Assembly (NCBI GenBank): GCA_030019215.1
Contig: JASEEZ010000006.1
Span: 38,841 to 78,705 of the forward strand
DNA length: 39,865 nucleotides
From: Actinomycetota bacterium
Lineage (GTDB): Bacteria > Actinomycetota > Aquicultoria > Subteraquimicrobiales > UBA9087
Direction of reading: 5' to 3'
Below the pieces are notes generated by a model that worked only from the letters and a program-made list of their open reading frames with translations, was not told the origin of the DNA and ran no database searches. Below, in pieces: positions 39,790-39,865 of the stretch (within the stretch, counting starts at the first letter, position 1; the number at the start of each line of letters is the position of its first letter). A program made the position numbers and the translations under genes.

Positions 39790-39865
39790 TTATATAGAAT
39801 GGCGACCTAGTTGTTACATAGCACAACATCGATAATTGATATTTAACTTAAGAGTTCTAGCACAA

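Noticed and set aside
1-39865. CRISPR arrays or rRNA genes
   Set aside because: No regularly spaced 25-40 base repeats and no rRNA-like conserved stretches seen.

Overview
The window reads as a chromosomal segment of a Gram-positive-type bacterium, probably a thermophilic or subsurface deep-branching lineage (Actinomycetota, Bacillota or Chloroflexota-like). I cannot place it further from sequence alone. Reasons: strong AGGAGG-type ribosome binding sites, many GTG/TTG starts, sigma-A-like promoters, a T-box riboswitch, a minimal two-gene SUF (SmsC/SmsB-type) Fe-S system, a GpgS/GpgP-type glucosylglycerate pathway, and KaiC-like ATPases of the kind common in archaea and deep bacterial lineages. 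Genes are tightly packed on both strands and moderately GC-rich, except for two AT-richer accessory patches.

Layout. 1-1.4 kb: the end of a winged-helix gene, a KaiC-like ATPase with a -1 frameshift, and a small membrane protein. 1.4-2.9 kb: a membrane diguanylate cyclase. 2.9-4.6 kb: accessory patch with a MITE-like element, a small conserved gene, and an HTH antitoxin/Fic-Doc toxin pair with three phased operators; then tRNA-Gly(CCC). 4.8-8.3 kb: a Trk potassium uptake operon (two TrkA, a 45-aa membrane peptide, TrkH, a secreted OB-fold-like protein). 8.5-13.0 kb: one six-gene run made of an ABC transporter (double permease, ATPase, free-standing AAA-associated domain, no binding protein), then a second winged-helix/KaiC-like/small-membrane-protein module, whose ATPase also carries a -1 frameshift. 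13.0-14.6 kb: a subtilisin preceded by a stand-alone I9-type propeptide/inhibitor. 14.7-16.4 kb: 5-formyl-THF cyclo-ligase and a polysaccharide deacetylase. 16.4-18.5 kb: sufC-sufB, then a second MITE copy. 18.7-21.7 kb: GNAT, PRC-barrel, YtxH and FAD-reductase genes.

21.7-25.5 kb: a strong promoter, a T-box whose specifier looks like GCC (Ala), a class I aminotransferase, a PhzF-family enzyme and D-Ala-D-Ala ligase. 25.6-27.9 kb: tRNA-Arg(CCT), then an AT-rich island with an HTH-HATPase-DUF4325-like regulator under its own operators, flanked by imperfect direct repeats. 28-31.2 kb: a SRPBCC-CBS protein, a GT-A glycosyltransferase and GalT. 31.3-34.6 kb: three prepilin or pilus-tip-like genes. 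34.7-37.8 kb: GpgS, GpgP-like phosphatase and a convergent glycerate kinase. 37.8-39.6 kb: MscS channel and a second polysaccharide deacetylase.

Themes. Osmotic and ion homeostasis (Trk, glucosylglycerate, MscS) is well represented. The most unusual material is the duplicated wHTH/KaiC-like/membrane-protein module with a -1 shift at a GGGG-C site in both copies, the two MITE-like copies with matching 16-bp termini, and the self-regulated AT-rich HATPase island.
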